From: Lachnospiraceae bacterium
GTDB lineage: Bacteria > Bacillota > Clostridia > Lachnospirales > Lachnospiraceae
DNA: 64,000 nucleotides
Direction: 5' to 3'
NCBI GenBank assembly: GCA_910575445.1
Contig: CAJTFW010000004.1
Coordinates: 300,962-364,961, forward strand
Shown: one piece after another, positions 48,765 to 59,150 of the stretch
Layout: every line of letters begins with the position of its first letter
Position numbering within the stretch: position 1 is the first letter of the stretch
Program-made: the position numbers and the translations under genes
The notes under the pieces: model-generated
What the model was told of the DNA's origin: nothing
The model's database searches: none
Seen by the model: the letters and a program-made list of their open reading frames with translations, nothing else

Positions 48765-51700
48765 ATGTCAAAAACCAAAGAAAAATGTGAGGTGAAGGCA
48801 TACGGATTGCCAAATGTTATGAATAAATGTTATCGTCTTGGAATTGATATTGGTTCCACTACTGTAAAAATTGCGGTTTTAGATTCTCAGAACCGCATCT
48901 TGTTTTGCGATTATGAGCGCCATTTTGCCAATATTCAGGAGACTCTTGCGCTCTTACTTACTCGAGCTGTCAAATCACTTGGACCTATGGATATCTATCC
49001 GGTTATCACAGGCTCTGGCGGACTGACTTTGGCAGAGCACTTAGAAGTTCCGTTTGCCCAGGAGGTCGTCGCTGTTGCAGAAGCACTTAAGACCTATGCG
49101 CCCAAGACGGACGTCGCTATTGAGCTAGGCGGTGAGGATGCCAAAATTATCTATTTTGAAGGTGGCAATGTCGAGCAGCGTATGAATGGTATCTGCGCTG
49201 GAGGTACAGGGTCTTTTATTGACCAGATGGCTTCTCTTTTACAGACCGATGCATCAGGCCTTAACGAATACGCCAAGAGCTATCAGGCACTTTACTCTAT
49301 CGCTGCCCGCTGTGGTGTCTTTGCCAAGACCGATATCCAGCCGCTTATCAACGAAGGCGCTACCAAGGAAGACCTAGCAGCTTCTATCTTTCAGGCGGTT
49401 GTCAACCAGACCATCAGCGGTTTGGCCTGCGGAAAGCCTATCCGTGGACATGTGGCCTTTTTAGGCGGCCCACTCCACTTTCTCTCAGAGCTTCGCCAGA
49501 CGTTTATCCGTACGCTTGGTCTTGACGAAGAACATACGATTATTCCAGGACATTCCCATCTCTTTGCTGCTTCTGGCTCTGCCCTTTTATCCAAGCAAGA
49601 GACCGCCGTATCCGCCAAAGACCTTATCAGACGCCTAAATGCCCGGATACAGATTGCATTTGAAGTGGAGAGACTCGAACCTCTGTTCTCTGACAAAGAA
49701 GCTTTTGCAGCTTTTGAAAACAGACATCAACAGGCAACGGTTCTGAAAAAAGATCTCTCTACCTATGAAGGTAACTGTTTTCTTGGTATTGACGCTGGCT
49801 CCACCACCACCAAGATTGCCTTAGTTGGGGAGGACGGCTCACTTCTCTATTCTTTTTATCACAATAACAATGGAAGTACCCTACATATCACTTTGGAAGC
49901 CTTAAAAGACCTTTTTGCAAAGCTTCCCAAAAAAGCACAGATTGTCCGCTCTTGTTCAACAGGCTATGGAGAGGCCCTGGTAAAAGCTGCGTTAATGCTC
50001 GATGAAGGTGAAGTGGAGACGATTTCTCACTACTACGCTGCCTCCTTTTTTGACCCGGAGGTTGACTGTATCTTAGATATTGGCGGGCAGGATATGAAGT
50101 GTATCCGCATTAAAAATCATACCGTTGACAATGTACAGCTCAATGAAGCTTGTTCTTCTGGATGTGGTTCTTTTATTGAGACATTTGCAAAATCTCTAAA
50201 TCTCTCGATTGAAGAATTTGCAGGCGCTGCACTTTTTGCTGCCAATCCTATCGACCTTGGCACCCGCTGTACCGTCTTTATGAATTCCCGTGTAAAGCAA
50301 GCCCAAAAAGAAGGGGCAGGTGTTGATGATATCTCTGCAGGACTTGCCTATTCGGTCATTAAAAATGCACTGTTTAAGGTGATTAAAGTCTCTGATGCTT
50401 CCTCTCTTGGACAGCATATCGTCGTACAGGGCGGTACTTTTTACAATAATGCAGTCCTTAGAAGCTTAGAAAAGATTGCAGACTGCGAAGTTATCCGCCC
50501 GGATATTGCCGGGATTATGGGGGCTTTTGGCGCTGCCCTGATTGCCAGAGAGCGCTATGAAGGTCAGAAGACAACGATGTTAAGCAGAGAACAGATGGAG
50601 GAGCTGACTTACACTACCTCTATGACCAAATGTCATGGCTGTACCAACAACTGCCGGCTAACGGTCAATAAATTCTCCGGCGGCAGACGTTTTATCTCCG
50701 GCAACCGCTGTGAACGCGGACTGGGCAAAGAGAAAAAAGAGCAGACCGCTCCCAACCTTTTTGCCTACAAAAACGAACGTTTGTTCTCTTACGAACCACT
50801 GCAGGGAACCGAAGCTATCCGTGGACTTGTAGGCATCCCGCGGGTATTAAATCTCTACGAAAACTATCCATTTTGGTTTACCTTTTTTACCAGATTAAAA
50901 TATCAGGTGGTGCTCTCTCCTGAGTCCACTCATGAACTCTATGAGCAAGGTATTGAATCCATTCCAAGTGAATCCGAGTGTTATCCAGCCAAGCTTGCCC
51001 ATGGACATGTTAAATGGTTATTGCAGCACAATATTCCGTTTATCTTCTATCCATGTATTCCATATGAGCGTCAGGAGTTTAAGGAGGCAAATAATCACTA
51101 CAACTGCCCGATTGTCACTTCCTATGCAGAAAATATCAAAAACAATATGGAAGAACTCTCTTCTGACCGCTATGATTTTCGCAATCCGTTTTTAAGCTTT
51201 GAAAGTCTGGAGATTCTGACACAGCGTCTAATTGAAGAATTTAACGGCGAAAAAGGGCTGACCGCTGCCGAGATTACGGAAGCTTCAAACGCTGCATGGA
51301 GCGAACTGCAAAAAGCCAGAGAGGACATCTGCCAAAAAGGTGAAGAAACCCTTCGCTGGATGGAAAAAACACATACGCATGGTATCGTTCTTGCTGGAAG
51401 ACCTTATCATATCGACAAGGAAATCAACCATGGTATCCCGGAACTGATTAACAGCTATGGGATGGCTGTACTGACAGAAGACAGCATCTCCCATCTCTAC
51501 CAGCCAGAAGGCTCTCTGCGTGTGATGGACCAGTGGATGTATCACTCCAGACTGTACGCTGCTGCTAATTATGTAAAGACCAGAGACGACCTGGATTTGA
51601 TTCAGCTTAATTCTTTTGGCTGTGGTCTTGATGCTGTCACTACAGATCAGGTCAGTGAGATTCTTGGCAATTCCGGCAAGATTTACACCTGCCTGAAGAT

Positions 51701-53072
51701 AGATGAAATCAGCAATCTAGGTGCTGCGCGCATCCGCATCCGTTCTCTGCTCTCTGCCATCCGCGTGCGTGAGAAGAAAAAAGAGACCAGACAGGTAGTA
51801 TCTTCTGCCTACAAGCGTGTTATCTTTACAGAGGAGATGAAAAAAGATTACACCATCCTCTGCCCGGATATGTCTCCGATTCATTTTAATCTGCTAGAAG
51901 CTGTCTTTTGCTCTTGTGGATATAAGATAAAAGTACTTCCAAAAGCGGGAAAGCACGCCGTAGATTTAGGGCTAAAATACGTCAATAACGACGCCTGCTA
52001 TCCTTCTCTAATCGTTATCGGACAGATTATGGAAGCGATTCTCTCTGGCAATTATGACCTGACTAAGACTGCGGTTTTAATCTCACAGACGGGAGGAGGA
52101 TGCCGGGCAAGCAACTACATAGGATTTATCCGCCGGGCCCTTGAACATGCGGGCTATCCCAAGATTCCAGTTATCTCTATCAACCTAAGTGGCCTAGAGA
52201 AAAACCCAGGCTTTAAATATACGCCGGATATGCTTTTAAAAGGTATCTATGCACTTATCTTTGGCGACTTGTTTATGAAACTTTTATACCATACACGCCC
52301 CTACGAGCTGTCCAAAGGAGAGGCCAACAAGACCTACGAAAGACTTAACCGCCGCTGCAAGGCATTTCTTCTGAAAAAACGTCCAAGCCTTAGTGGTTTT
52401 AAGAGACTGTGTAACGAGATTGTTGATACTTTTGACCATATCCTTGTCAGTAACGAAGCCAAACCAAAAGTCGGTATTGTAGGAGAGATTTTAGTCAAAT
52501 TTTCCCCTTCTGCCAACAATGGCCTCGTAGAGCTTCTAGAAGCAGAAGGTGCAGAAGCTGTCGTCCCTGACTTGATGGACTTTTTACTTTACTGCTTTAA
52601 AAACACAGAATTTCGGACACAATACTTAGGTAAGAAGCGCTTTTCTGCCTATCTAGGACGTCTTGGCATCCATGTGCTGGAATTCTTCCGTGCGCCAGCA
52701 AATAAAGCACTTAAGCGAAGCGTTCATTTTTCTCCATCTTCCAATATTGACCATATGGCAAAGATGGCACAGGATATTGTCTCTTTAGGAAATCAGACCG
52801 GGGAAGGCTGGTTCTTAACAGCGGAGATGTTAGAGCTGATAGAAAATGGAACTCCTAATATTATCTGCACACAGCCGTTTGCCTGCCTGCCAAACCATAT
52901 TGTAGGAAAAGGTGTGATTAAAGAATTAAGAAGACGACACCCAGGAGCAAATATTGTAGCGATAGATTATGACCCTGGAGCAAGTGAAGTAAATCAGCTA
53001 AATCGAATTAAACTGATGTTAAGCACTGCTTTTAAGAATGTAACACAAGCAGAAGAGCGAAAAGAGGCATAG
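48765..53072 (+). CDS. Giant 2-hydroxyacyl-CoA dehydratase activase-like protein
   Basis: The 1435-residue protein contains two tandem ASKHA ATPase domains of the BcrA/BadF/HgdC type ([16 protein letters not shown] near residue 25, and [19 protein letters not shown] near 340). Each has the cluster-binding Cys pattern ([26 protein letters not shown]). A Cys-rich segment ([18 protein letters not shown]...NRCERG, about residue 620-650) and DUF2229/HgdB-like regions (about 670-1400, for example [13 protein letters not shown] and [16 protein letters not shown]) follow. Related activases inject electrons into radical dehydratases; this large fused form is widespread in Firmicutes, and its substrate is unknown. 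ATG 48765 lacks a ribosome-binding site; ATG 48819 is an alternative start. Confidence 0.88.
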   Translation: MSKTKEKCEVKAYGLPNVMNKCYRLGIDIGSTTVKIAVLDSQNRILFCDYERHFANIQETLALLLTRAVKSLGPMDIYPVITGSGGLTLAEHLEVPFAQEVVAVAEALKTYAPKTDVAIELGGEDAKIIYFEGGNVEQRMNGICAGGTGSFIDQMASLLQTDASGLNEYAKSYQALYSIAARCGVFAKTDIQPLINEGATKEDLAASIFQAVVNQTISGLACGKPIRGHVAFLGGPLHFLSELRQTFIRTLGLDEEHTIIPGHSHLFAASGSALLSKQETAVSAKDLIRRLNARIQIAFEVERLEPLFSDKEAFAAFENRHQQATVLKKDLSTYEGNCFLGIDAGSTTTKIALVGEDGSLLYSFYHNNNGSTLHITLEALKDLFAKLPKKAQIVRSCSTGYGEALVKAALMLDEGEVETISHYYAASFFDPEVDCILDIGGQDMKCIRIKNHTVDNVQLNEACSSGCGSFIETFAKSLNLSIEEFAGAALFAANPIDLGTRCTVFMNSRVKQAQKEGAGVDDISAGLAYSVIKNALFKVIKVSDASSLGQHIVVQGGTFYNNAVLRSLEKIADCEVIRPDIAGIMGAFGAALIARERYEGQKTTMLSREQMEELTYTTSMTKCHGCTNNCRLTVNKFSGGRRFISGNRCERGLGKEKKEQTAPNLFAYKNERLFSYEPLQGTEAIRGLVGIPRVLNLYENYPFWFTFFTRLKYQVVLSPESTHELYEQGIESIPSESECYPAKLAHGHVKWLLQHNIPFIFYPCIPYERQEFKEANNHYNCPIVTSYAENIKNNMEELSSDRYDFRNPFLSFESLEILTQRLIEEFNGEKGLTAAEITEASNAAWSELQKAREDICQKGEETLRWMEKTHTHGIVLAGRPYHIDKEINHGIPELINSYGMAVLTEDSISHLYQPEGSLRVMDQWMYHSRLYAAANYVKTRDDLDLIQLNSFGCGLDAVTTDQVSEILGNSGKIYTCLKIDEISNLGAARIRIRSLLSAIRVREKKKETRQVVSSAYKRVIFTEEMKKDYTILCPDMSPIHFNLLEAVFCSCGYKIKVLPKAGKHAVDLGLKYVNNDACYPSLIVIGQIMEAILSGNYDLTKTAVLISQTGGGCRASNYIGFIRRALEHAGYPKIPVISINLSGLEKNPGFKYTPDMLLKGIYALIFGDLFMKLLYHTRPYELSKGEANKTYERLNRRCKAFLLKKRPSLSGFKRLCNEIVDTFDHILVSNEAKPKVGIVGEILVKFSPSANNGLVELLEAEGAEAVVPDLMDFLLYCFKNTEFRTQYLGKKRFSAYLGRLGIHVLEFFRAPANKALKRSVHFSPSSNIDHMAKMAQDIVSLGNQTGEGWFLTAEMLELIENGTPNIICTQPFACLPNHIVGKGVIKELRRRHPGANIVAIDYDPGASEVNQLNRIKLMLSTAFKNVTQAEERKEA

Positions 53073-53108
53073 AACATCTCTAAAAACAGATACCAAATAA
53101 TAGAAATA

Positions 53109-53167
53109 ACGCCTGGTGGAGTCTGAAAAGAATATCAGATAGACTCCACTAGGCGTCACTTTTTTAT
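53109..53167. terminator. Bidirectional terminator between activase and ung
   Basis: ACGCCTGGTGGAGTCT pairs with AGACTCCACTAGGCGT, followed by CACTTTTTTAT on the plus strand. It sits between two convergent genes. Confidence 0.85.
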
Positions 53168-53838
53168 CGATTCTCTATCTGCCAGTCAATAGGGCTTAAT
53201 CCCTGTTCTTTTAAAAATTCATTCGTCTGGCTAAAATGTTTACAGCCAAAGAATCCTCTATGTGCCGACAATGGACTTGGATGTGGTGCTGTCAGTATCA
53301 GATGCTTTGGATTATGAAGCATCGATTTTTTCGATTGTGCCGGCTTACCCCACAGTAAAAATACGATTGGCCGGTCCTGCTCATTTAATATGCGGATTGC
53401 TGCATCTGTAAATTCTTCCCAACCGATGCCGCGGTGAGAATTTGCCTGGTGTGCACGTACGGTCAGTACCGTATTTAACAGCAAAACTCCTTGTTTTGCC
53501 CATTTCTCCAGATAGCCATGATTGGGTACATAGCATCCAAGGTCACTTTGCAATTCCTTGTAGATATTTACCAAAGATGGCGGTACATCCACATCCGGCT
53601 TTACGGAAAAGCACAGTCCATGCGCCTGTCCGTCTCCATGATAGGGGTCCTGTCCCAAGATAACCACCTTTACCTCTGACAGTGGCGTAAAGTCAAACGC
53701 ATTAAAAATATCATCCGCTGGCGGAAAGATAAGGTTCGTGCTGTACTCCTCTTTTACCTTTGCATACAATTTCTCATAGTAAGGCTTTTTGAACTCTGGC
53801 TTTAGTGGCTCTAGCCAATCATTTTGAATCATTCCCAT
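53164..53838 (-). CDS. ung: Uracil-DNA glycosylase, family 1
   Basis: The 224-residue protein has the catalytic GQDPYHGDGQAHGL motif, VLLLNTVLTVR and the leucine-loop motif HPSPLSAHRGF. It removes uracil from DNA to start base excision repair. ATG 53838 has AAGGAG eight bases upstream. Confidence 0.97.
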   Translation of the reverse strand: MGMIQNDWLEPLKPEFKKPYYEKLYAKVKEEYSTNLIFPPADDIFNAFDFTPLSEVKVVILGQDPYHGDGQAHGLCFSVKPDVDVPPSLVNIYKELQSDLGCYVPNHGYLEKWAKQGVLLLNTVLTVRAHQANSHRGIGWEEFTDAAIRILNEQDRPIVFLLWGKPAQSKKSMLHNPKHLILTAPHPSPLSAHRGFFGCKHFSQTNEFLKEQGLSPIDWQIENR

Positions 53839-53903
53839 AATCTTTTCTCCTTAATATCTTATATTTTATGACGACTGTCACAACTCTTTTGTAAATTATC
53901 TCT

Positions 53904-54665
53904 CTACAGACGAACTGGCACGTTATGCTCCTTTAGATACTCTTTTACCTGCACAATCTCCAACTCTTTATAGTGAAACAAAGAAGCCGCAAGAGCTGCA
54001 TCTGCCTTGCCCTCTGTCAATGCTTCTTTAAAATGTGCAAGTGTTCCTGCACCTCCCGATGCAATCACCGGAACGGAGACTTTCTCTGCCAATGTACGAG
54101 TCAGCTCAATATCATAGCCGGCCTTTGTCCCATCGCAGTCCATACTGGTCAGCAAAATCTCGCCGGCTCCTAGCTCACAGGCTCTCACTGCCCACTCCAC
54201 CGCATCGATGCCCATATCCACGCGGCCTCCATTTTTATAAATATTCCATCCGCTGCCATCCGACCGCCTCTTTGCATCAATCGCCACAACCACACATTGG
54301 CTGCCGAATTTATCTGCTGCCTCGCGAATCAGTTCCGGCCTTAAGATAGCTGCGGTGTTGACCGATATCTTATCTGCGCCTTCTCTAAGTAATGCTTTAA
54401 AATCCTCTACGGTACGTATCCCTCCGCCCACGGTAAATGGAATAAATACATTCTTAGCCACCTCGCGCACCATATCTACAACGGTATTTCTTGCATCTGA
54501 AGAAGCGGTAATATCCAAAAATACCACTTCATCCGCCCCCGCTTTATCATAGGCAGCCGCAATCTCCACGGGGTCTCCGGCATCTCTTAAATCAACAAAA
54601 TTAACTCCTTTTACGACCCGCCCATTATGTACATCCAAGCAGGGTATAATTCTCTTTGTCAGCAT
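53904..54665 (-). CDS. hisF: Imidazole glycerol phosphate synthase, cyclase subunit
   Basis: The 253-residue barrel starts [23 protein letters not shown] and has the catalytic Asp residues ([15 protein letters not shown]) and phosphate loops of HisF. With HisH it makes imidazole glycerol phosphate and AICAR in histidine synthesis. hisH lies 15 bases upstream; other his genes are not in the window. Confidence 0.97.
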   Translation of the reverse strand: MLTKRIIPCLDVHNGRVVKGVNFVDLRDAGDPVEIAAAYDKAGADEVVFLDITASSDARNTVVDMVREVAKNVFIPFTVGGGIRTVEDFKALLREGADKISVNTAAILRPELIREAADKFGSQCVVVAIDAKRRSDGSGWNIYKNGGRVDMGIDAVEWAVRACELGAGEILLTSMDCDGTKAGYDIELTRTLAEKVSVPVIASGGAGTLAHFKEALTEGKADAALAASLFHYKELEIVQVKEYLKEHNVPVRL

Positions 54666-54680
54666 CTATTAGTCTTCCTC

Positions 54681-55286
54681 CTATAACCCTGCAAAATTTT
54701 TCAGCATCCAAAGTCCGGTGTCGCTGCTCTTTTCCGGGTGGAATTGGCAGGCAAAGAGATTGTCCTTTTCCACCGCAGCATGAATCTTGACACCATACTC
54801 GGTTGTCGCTTTTACAATAGAAGCATCCTTTGCCTTTAGATAATAAGAATGGACAAAATAGACATAAGGCTCCTTATCAAGCCCTTGAAACAGCTTACCA
54901 TCTCCTGAAAGCGTCAAAGCGTTCCATCCCATATGGGGAATCTTAAGCCCTTCTTTATCTGGAATCCGTAGAATTTCTCCTTCTAATATCCCAAGACCCT
55001 TAACTCCTGGCGCTTCGTCGCTTCGCTCAAACAAAAGCTGAAGACCCATACAGATTCCCAAAAAAGGCGTCTTTTTCTCTATTATTTGATAAATCAGCTC
55101 CACAAGTCCATATTTTTGCAGATGCTCCATCGCATCCCCAAAAGCTCCCACGCCAGGTAATACCACTTTATCTGCTGCCAAAAGCATCTTGGCATCCCTG
55201 GTTACACATACCTCTTGTCCAAGCCTTTGAAATGCCTTTTCTACACTCTTTATATTTCCCGCATCATAGTCTATGATTGCTATCAT
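54681..55286 (-). CDS. hisH: Imidazole glycerol phosphate synthase, glutamine amidotransferase subunit
   Basis: The 201-residue class I glutaminase has the nucleophile Cys in LGICMGLQLLF and the His/Glu pair in CQFHPEKS. It supplies ammonia to HisF. ATG 55286 has GAGGAG upstream; it starts one base after the stop codon of the preceding SIR2-like gene, so the three genes are coupled. Confidence 0.96.
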   Translation of the reverse strand: MIAIIDYDAGNIKSVEKAFQRLGQEVCVTRDAKMLLAADKVVLPGVGAFGDAMEHLQKYGLVELIYQIIEKKTPFLGICMGLQLLFERSDEAPGVKGLGILEGEILRIPDKEGLKIPHMGWNALTLSGDGKLFQGLDKEPYVYFVHSYYLKAKDASIVKATTEYGVKIHAAVEKDNLFACQFHPEKSSDTGLWMLKNFAGL

Positions 55287-55287
55287 C

Positions 55288-55767
55288 CTAATTCTCCTCA
55301 CCTGTGCTCAAAAACAACACAGGGTTCTTCTTTACTGCTATCCCGCGCTCTGCAATCTCCTCAGACAGTTGCCAAAGAGTCTCGTGTACGCGAATAAATA
55401 CAGATTTCTGATTAAAATAACAGGTCTTTTCAAATGGAAAGCGAATCACCTGGGGCTGTACAAAACCAACCCCTAATTCCAGAATACACAATTTCTGATT
55501 CAACGTAAAGCCAAGCCAGTGCAGATACCGCTCAAAGCTTTTAGAATCCTCCCCTTCTTGCAAAGGTGCTGTAATTCGTTCTTCCAAAAGTCCTGCTTTT
55601 AAAAGTCCTTCCCGCTCTCCAAGTGTCACTATAAAATAGTCTTTCCCCTCCAAAAGAACTGTCAGACTTCGATAAAGACTATCCAAATCCCCTGCCAAAT
55701 CCTCTCCAAGTCCCACCAACACAAGATTAGCTGTATGTACTTTCTCTACTAGCTCTTTGTATCTCAT
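55288..55767 (-). CDS. SIR2-like C-terminal-domain protein, probably reduced
   Basis: The 159-residue protein starts MRYKELVEKVHTANLVLVGLGED and ends with YLHWLGFTLNQKLCILELGVGFVQP and then VIRFPFEKTCYFNQKSVFIRVHE. This matches the C-terminal part of SIR2-like proteins (LELGVG..P.IIRFPFE). The NAD-binding GAGxS motif and zinc cysteines of active sirtuins are missing, so it is either a reduced non-enzymatic member or a separate small family. It directly precedes hisH. Confidence 0.6.
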   Translation of the reverse strand: MRYKELVEKVHTANLVLVGLGEDLAGDLDSLYRSLTVLLEGKDYFIVTLGEREGLLKAGLLEERITAPLQEGEDSKSFERYLHWLGFTLNQKLCILELGVGFVQPQVIRFPFEKTCYFNQKSVFIRVHETLWQLSEEIAERGIAVKKNPVLFLSTGEEN

Positions 55768-55827
55768 CTTTCCACCCTTTCATCCCACCATCAGTATACC
55801 CAATTCTGCTCTGTCTGGCAAGCCCAT

Positions 55828-56346
55828 CTATCGTACTTTCTTACCATAAACCCGTCTTATAAGCCCTCCATATTTTTGCTTTGTCATCATCAGCTGATAA
55901 CCATTTTGCTCAAATGACCGATAGCTTGCCGGATTATCTGGCGATACGGTCGCCATAAAATACCAGAAGCGCTCTTTGTCTATCACTTGCTCTGCATATT
56001 GCAGCATCTTCATCTGTAAATGGTTGCCCCTATATTCTGGAAGAACCACTGCCGATTCCATATGTGCCACTCTGCAAAGCTCTTCCGGCTTTAGTCCAAT
56101 ATCTCTGCCAAGATTATCACTAGCTTCCATTGGATAACGTACCATAAAATTTCCAGCCATCTTTCCAAATGCATCATAGGCCCCCACCAGAAAGCCTTCT
56201 GTCTCTATATGTGCTCTGATATAATCCATATCTGAATTAGCAAATAATGCCTTATTCTCCAGTCTTTCATAGACTTCCTGCATCACCTGATAGACCGTCT
56301 CTGCCTCATCTTTTCTTACAACCCGCAAAACCATATCTTCTTTCAT
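55828..56346 (-). CDS. GNAT-family N-acetyltransferase
   Basis: The 172-residue protein has the GNAT fold with LRVVRKDEAETVYQVMQEV, the central AHMESAVVLPEYRGNHLQMKMLQYAE (pyrophosphate loop YRGNHLQ) and SPDNPASYRSFEQNGY. It should transfer an acyl group from acyl-CoA to an unknown amine. GGGAG precedes ATG 56346. It begins only 10 bases after the STM4011-like gene ends and is therefore probably the last gene of that operon. Confidence 0.85.
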   Translation of the reverse strand: MKEDMVLRVVRKDEAETVYQVMQEVYERLENKALFANSDMDYIRAHIETEGFLVGAYDAFGKMAGNFMVRYPMEASDNLGRDIGLKPEELCRVAHMESAVVLPEYRGNHLQMKMLQYAEQVIDKERFWYFMATVSPDNPASYRSFEQNGYQLMMTKQKYGGLIRRVYGKKVR

Positions 56347-56356
56347 AATCTTCTCC

Positions 56357-57832
56357 CTAATCCTTGGCTCCCCTGCATAATGCCATCATCTCTAAATCCT
56401 CTTTGGAATCTCCCACGGCTATCGTCTGCTCTGGTAAAATCTTCATCTTTTTACATAACATCCGAACTCCAGACGCTTTATCTGCTCTTTGATTGACTAT
56501 TTGCAGACAAGCTCCTTCGATAATATAGCGTATCTTACACTGCTTTGGCAGACATCGCTCTATAAGCTCTTCTGCCTCTTCTATCTTCCATGGCTTCTGC
56601 CTGCTGCGAAGCAATGTTACTTTATAGAGCTGTCCTTTTCTTTTATATCGCAATATTCGATAATGATAAGATTTTTGTTCTTTCTCTAAGCCTAAAAATT
56701 CTTCATTCTTTAATTCATATATATATTCCCAAACATTATCTTCATCTTTCCATACCAGATGCGCGCCTCCGGCAAAGATTCCTCCTTGAAACATAGGATA
56801 TATCTCTTTGCAACTTCTTATAGCTTCTTCATAAGGAAGCGTCGTTGCAAAAAACATAGGAATCTTCTCTCTAAAAAGTCCAATAAGCCCTGCTTTGATG
56901 CTCTCTGAGACTTTGGCTTCTCGCCCCTCTTTCTCTGTCATAGTTCCAACAATATCTAAGAATACAGCTTTAGCGCGTCTTGGCACCCGAAAGAGCGGAT
57001 ACGGGCCAAAAAGTGCCTGATTTAAAAGGTCGTCTCTGCCGCCATATGCCAGATAGCACGAACAGAGTTTACGCCCACACACAGACTCTGGCCACTCTGT
57101 CTGTATATCTTCCCATAGCATCTTTATATTTTGGCTGATATTGCAAGTATGCAATCTTCCATTGCCCTCCACAAACAGCCGCTTTTGGCACCCTTTTGCC
57201 TTGGCAACTGGCGGTGACAGCTCTCGTAAAAAATAAGCATCAAGCTCTAAAAATGCCTCTGTCTCCTCCTCTGTATAGGCTCTTTTTAGACCATCCATTC
57301 GATTTATCCACAGATAGATCTCTTCTGGAAGCGCCGCACGAAGCTGCCTTAGAAGCGCTATCTGTTCTGGCACTCCTACTGCCCCCACACAGAGTACAAT
57401 ACCATTTTCCCAAAGCACCCTTACTTTCTTAGCAAATGCTTCCACAGATATCATCTCAGGATGAAAAGTCGCCCACAAATGTAATTTTTTTAAAATACCT
57501 CCCAAAGAATGATAAAGCTTTCGCATTTCTTCTATCGAAAAACTTAAATTTGTCTGTGCCCCCACAGCATCTATCGTTTTTTCTGCGCTCATTGTGGCAA
57601 GCCCCTCCCAATACCAGGGATGAATCAAGGCTTCTCCATAAGGAGTTATCATCAGCGCTCGCACACCTAGAGGCTCTGCTTGTACTTTTAATCTTTGTAC
57701 AAAGTTCCTCCACTGTACGCTGTCTTTTATCAGCTCTTTTTTTGACATCGCATGTTTGGAAAAAGGGCAATAAGAACATTGATAATTACAACTTTTTAGA
57801 CTGCCCCGATATAGAAGTGTCCGTCCGCTCAT
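56357..57832 (-). CDS. STM4011-family radical SAM protein fused to a HAD-like domain
   Basis: The 491-residue protein begins with a radical SAM domain containing CNYQCSYC (Cys15, Cys19, Cys22), followed by auxiliary cysteines (GCQKRLF, LHTCNIS, CGRKLCSCYL near 265-280). This closely resembles the STM4011 family of the uncharacterised STM4011-4015 cluster. From about residue 290 a HAD-like domain begins (KAVFLDIVGTMTEKEG) and ends at VGDSKEDLEMM. The second motif I Asp is replaced (DIVGT), and the protein stops shortly after motif IV. STM4011 proteins are normally not fused to HAD, as far as I know. The start overlaps the upstream STM4012 gene by 47 bases. Confidence 0.85.
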   Translation of the reverse strand: MSGRTLLYRGSLKSCNYQCSYCPFSKHAMSKKELIKDSVQWRNFVQRLKVQAEPLGVRALMITPYGEALIHPWYWEGLATMSAEKTIDAVGAQTNLSFSIEEMRKLYHSLGGILKKLHLWATFHPEMISVEAFAKKVRVLWENGIVLCVGAVGVPEQIALLRQLRAALPEEIYLWINRMDGLKRAYTEEETEAFLELDAYFLRELSPPVAKAKGCQKRLFVEGNGRLHTCNISQNIKMLWEDIQTEWPESVCGRKLCSCYLAYGGRDDLLNQALFGPYPLFRVPRRAKAVFLDIVGTMTEKEGREAKVSESIKAGLIGLFREKIPMFFATTLPYEEAIRSCKEIYPMFQGGIFAGGAHLVWKDEDNVWEYIYELKNEEFLGLEKEQKSYHYRILRYKRKGQLYKVTLLRSRQKPWKIEEAEELIERCLPKQCKIRYIIEGACLQIVNQRADKASGVRMLCKKMKILPEQTIAVGDSKEDLEMMALCRGAKD

Positions 57833-59138
57833 AAGCTGCTCCCCATTCTTTCATCAGCTTATCCACTTTGGCAGAGATAAGCTGCGGTCCCAGATAATCT
57901 GATAACTCCATCCCTTTTTCTGTCAGTGTCAGATACCGCCTTGTACCCTCTAAGACTTCTTTAAGATACTTTTCTTCCTTCCACTGCATAAGTATTGGAA
58001 AATCTTCTTCTGCCTGTGTTCCAAACTGCTCCTGATATCTTTTCATCTCCAGTCCAGGCCGAATCAGCAGATGGCGAATCACCCATCTGCGCGAAAGTTC
58101 CTCTGATGTTAAGCAAATTCCATGTGTAATCTTCCCAAAATCAATAGTATGTTCATAGTCTTCTAGCTGTCTTAGACAGTCTTTTTGTGTCACTCCATAT
58201 GGTGTGCAAAAATGCAGATTGCCCAGATAACTTCTGCCACCACATCCAAGTGCCAAGGAAGTCCCCATCCCGCACTCAGTATATCCTCTTTTCGCTCTTC
58301 CTTTTACAAATCTGCGCATCGAATCCTGTCGATATCCTTCTGCACATAGATAATCTCTGGCCTCTCGATATTGTATCAGTGCTGCCTCTGGCTCTAAGAC
58401 CATCTCTTTTCCTTCGAAAAGCTGTCTTTGCATCCTTACTCCATGCCTGATATACAAAGGATATAAAAAAATCTCATCTGGCTTATAAGTCAGCGCTTCT
58501 TTTAGAGACGCCAAAAGTCCCTCTGTGCTCTGCCCGGGAATTCCATAGATAAAATCCACATTGATACATGGAAAATGATAAGATTTTAACAAAGCAAGCG
58601 CCTCTCTTGCCCTCTGTGCGCTGTGCTGCCGGCCAAGTACCCGAAGTTCCTGGTCTGAAAAACTCTGAATCCCCATACTGACCCTGGTTACTTTGGCTTG
58701 CTTTAATATCGAAAGTCTTTTGGCATCTGTCTGGTTGGGTGCTGTCTCGATAATCAGTTCCCGCCCTTTCTGAAAAGTAAAATACTTCTCTAGCAAAGCA
58801 AACATCCGAAGTAGCTGCCACTCGGACAACAGAAGTGGTGTCCCTCCACCTATCACAAGCTCTGAAAACTCTGTCTGATATGGTGCTAAAAGGCTCTGAT
58901 ACTGCTGGCTCTGCCTTTCTACAGTATCCAGATAGCGCTCTATCTTCTCTTCCTTTTGCCCGGTCACAGAGAAAAGATTGCAATAACCGCATTTTGCCTG
59001 ACAAAATGGAATATGCAGATACAGCCCATGCCCGCTTCCTCTAAGAAGCGGTGCATAGTCCTTTAGAGAGACCCCGGATAAAGACCGATATGCAGTCTTA
59101 TGGGGATAGCTGTACATATATTGTATATATGGATTCAT
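57786..59138 (-). CDS. STM4012-family radical SAM protein (HemN-like)
   Basis: The 450-residue protein has the HemN-type start LYLHIPFCQAKCGYC with the iron-sulfur motif Cys46, Cys50, Cys53. It also has VIGGGTPLLLSEWQL and VSMGIQSFSDQELRVLGR, and a C-terminal domain with LRQLEDYEHTIDFG. HemN-like enzymes decarboxylate or transfer methyl/methylene groups using radical SAM chemistry; the STM4012 group is distinct and its substrate is unknown. It is 12 bases downstream of the STM4013-like gene. Confidence 0.88.
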   Translation of the reverse strand: MNPYIQYMYSYPHKTAYRSLSGVSLKDYAPLLRGSGHGLYLHIPFCQAKCGYCNLFSVTGQKEEKIERYLDTVERQSQQYQSLLAPYQTEFSELVIGGGTPLLLSEWQLLRMFALLEKYFTFQKGRELIIETAPNQTDAKRLSILKQAKVTRVSMGIQSFSDQELRVLGRQHSAQRAREALALLKSYHFPCINVDFIYGIPGQSTEGLLASLKEALTYKPDEIFLYPLYIRHGVRMQRQLFEGKEMVLEPEAALIQYREARDYLCAEGYRQDSMRRFVKGRAKRGYTECGMGTSLALGCGGRSYLGNLHFCTPYGVTQKDCLRQLEDYEHTIDFGKITHGICLTSEELSRRWVIRHLLIRPGLEMKRYQEQFGTQAEEDFPILMQWKEEKYLKEVLEGTRRYLTLTEKGMELSDYLGPQLISAKVDKLMKEWGAAYERTDTSISGQSKKL

Positions 59139-59150
59139 ATAGTGACTGTC

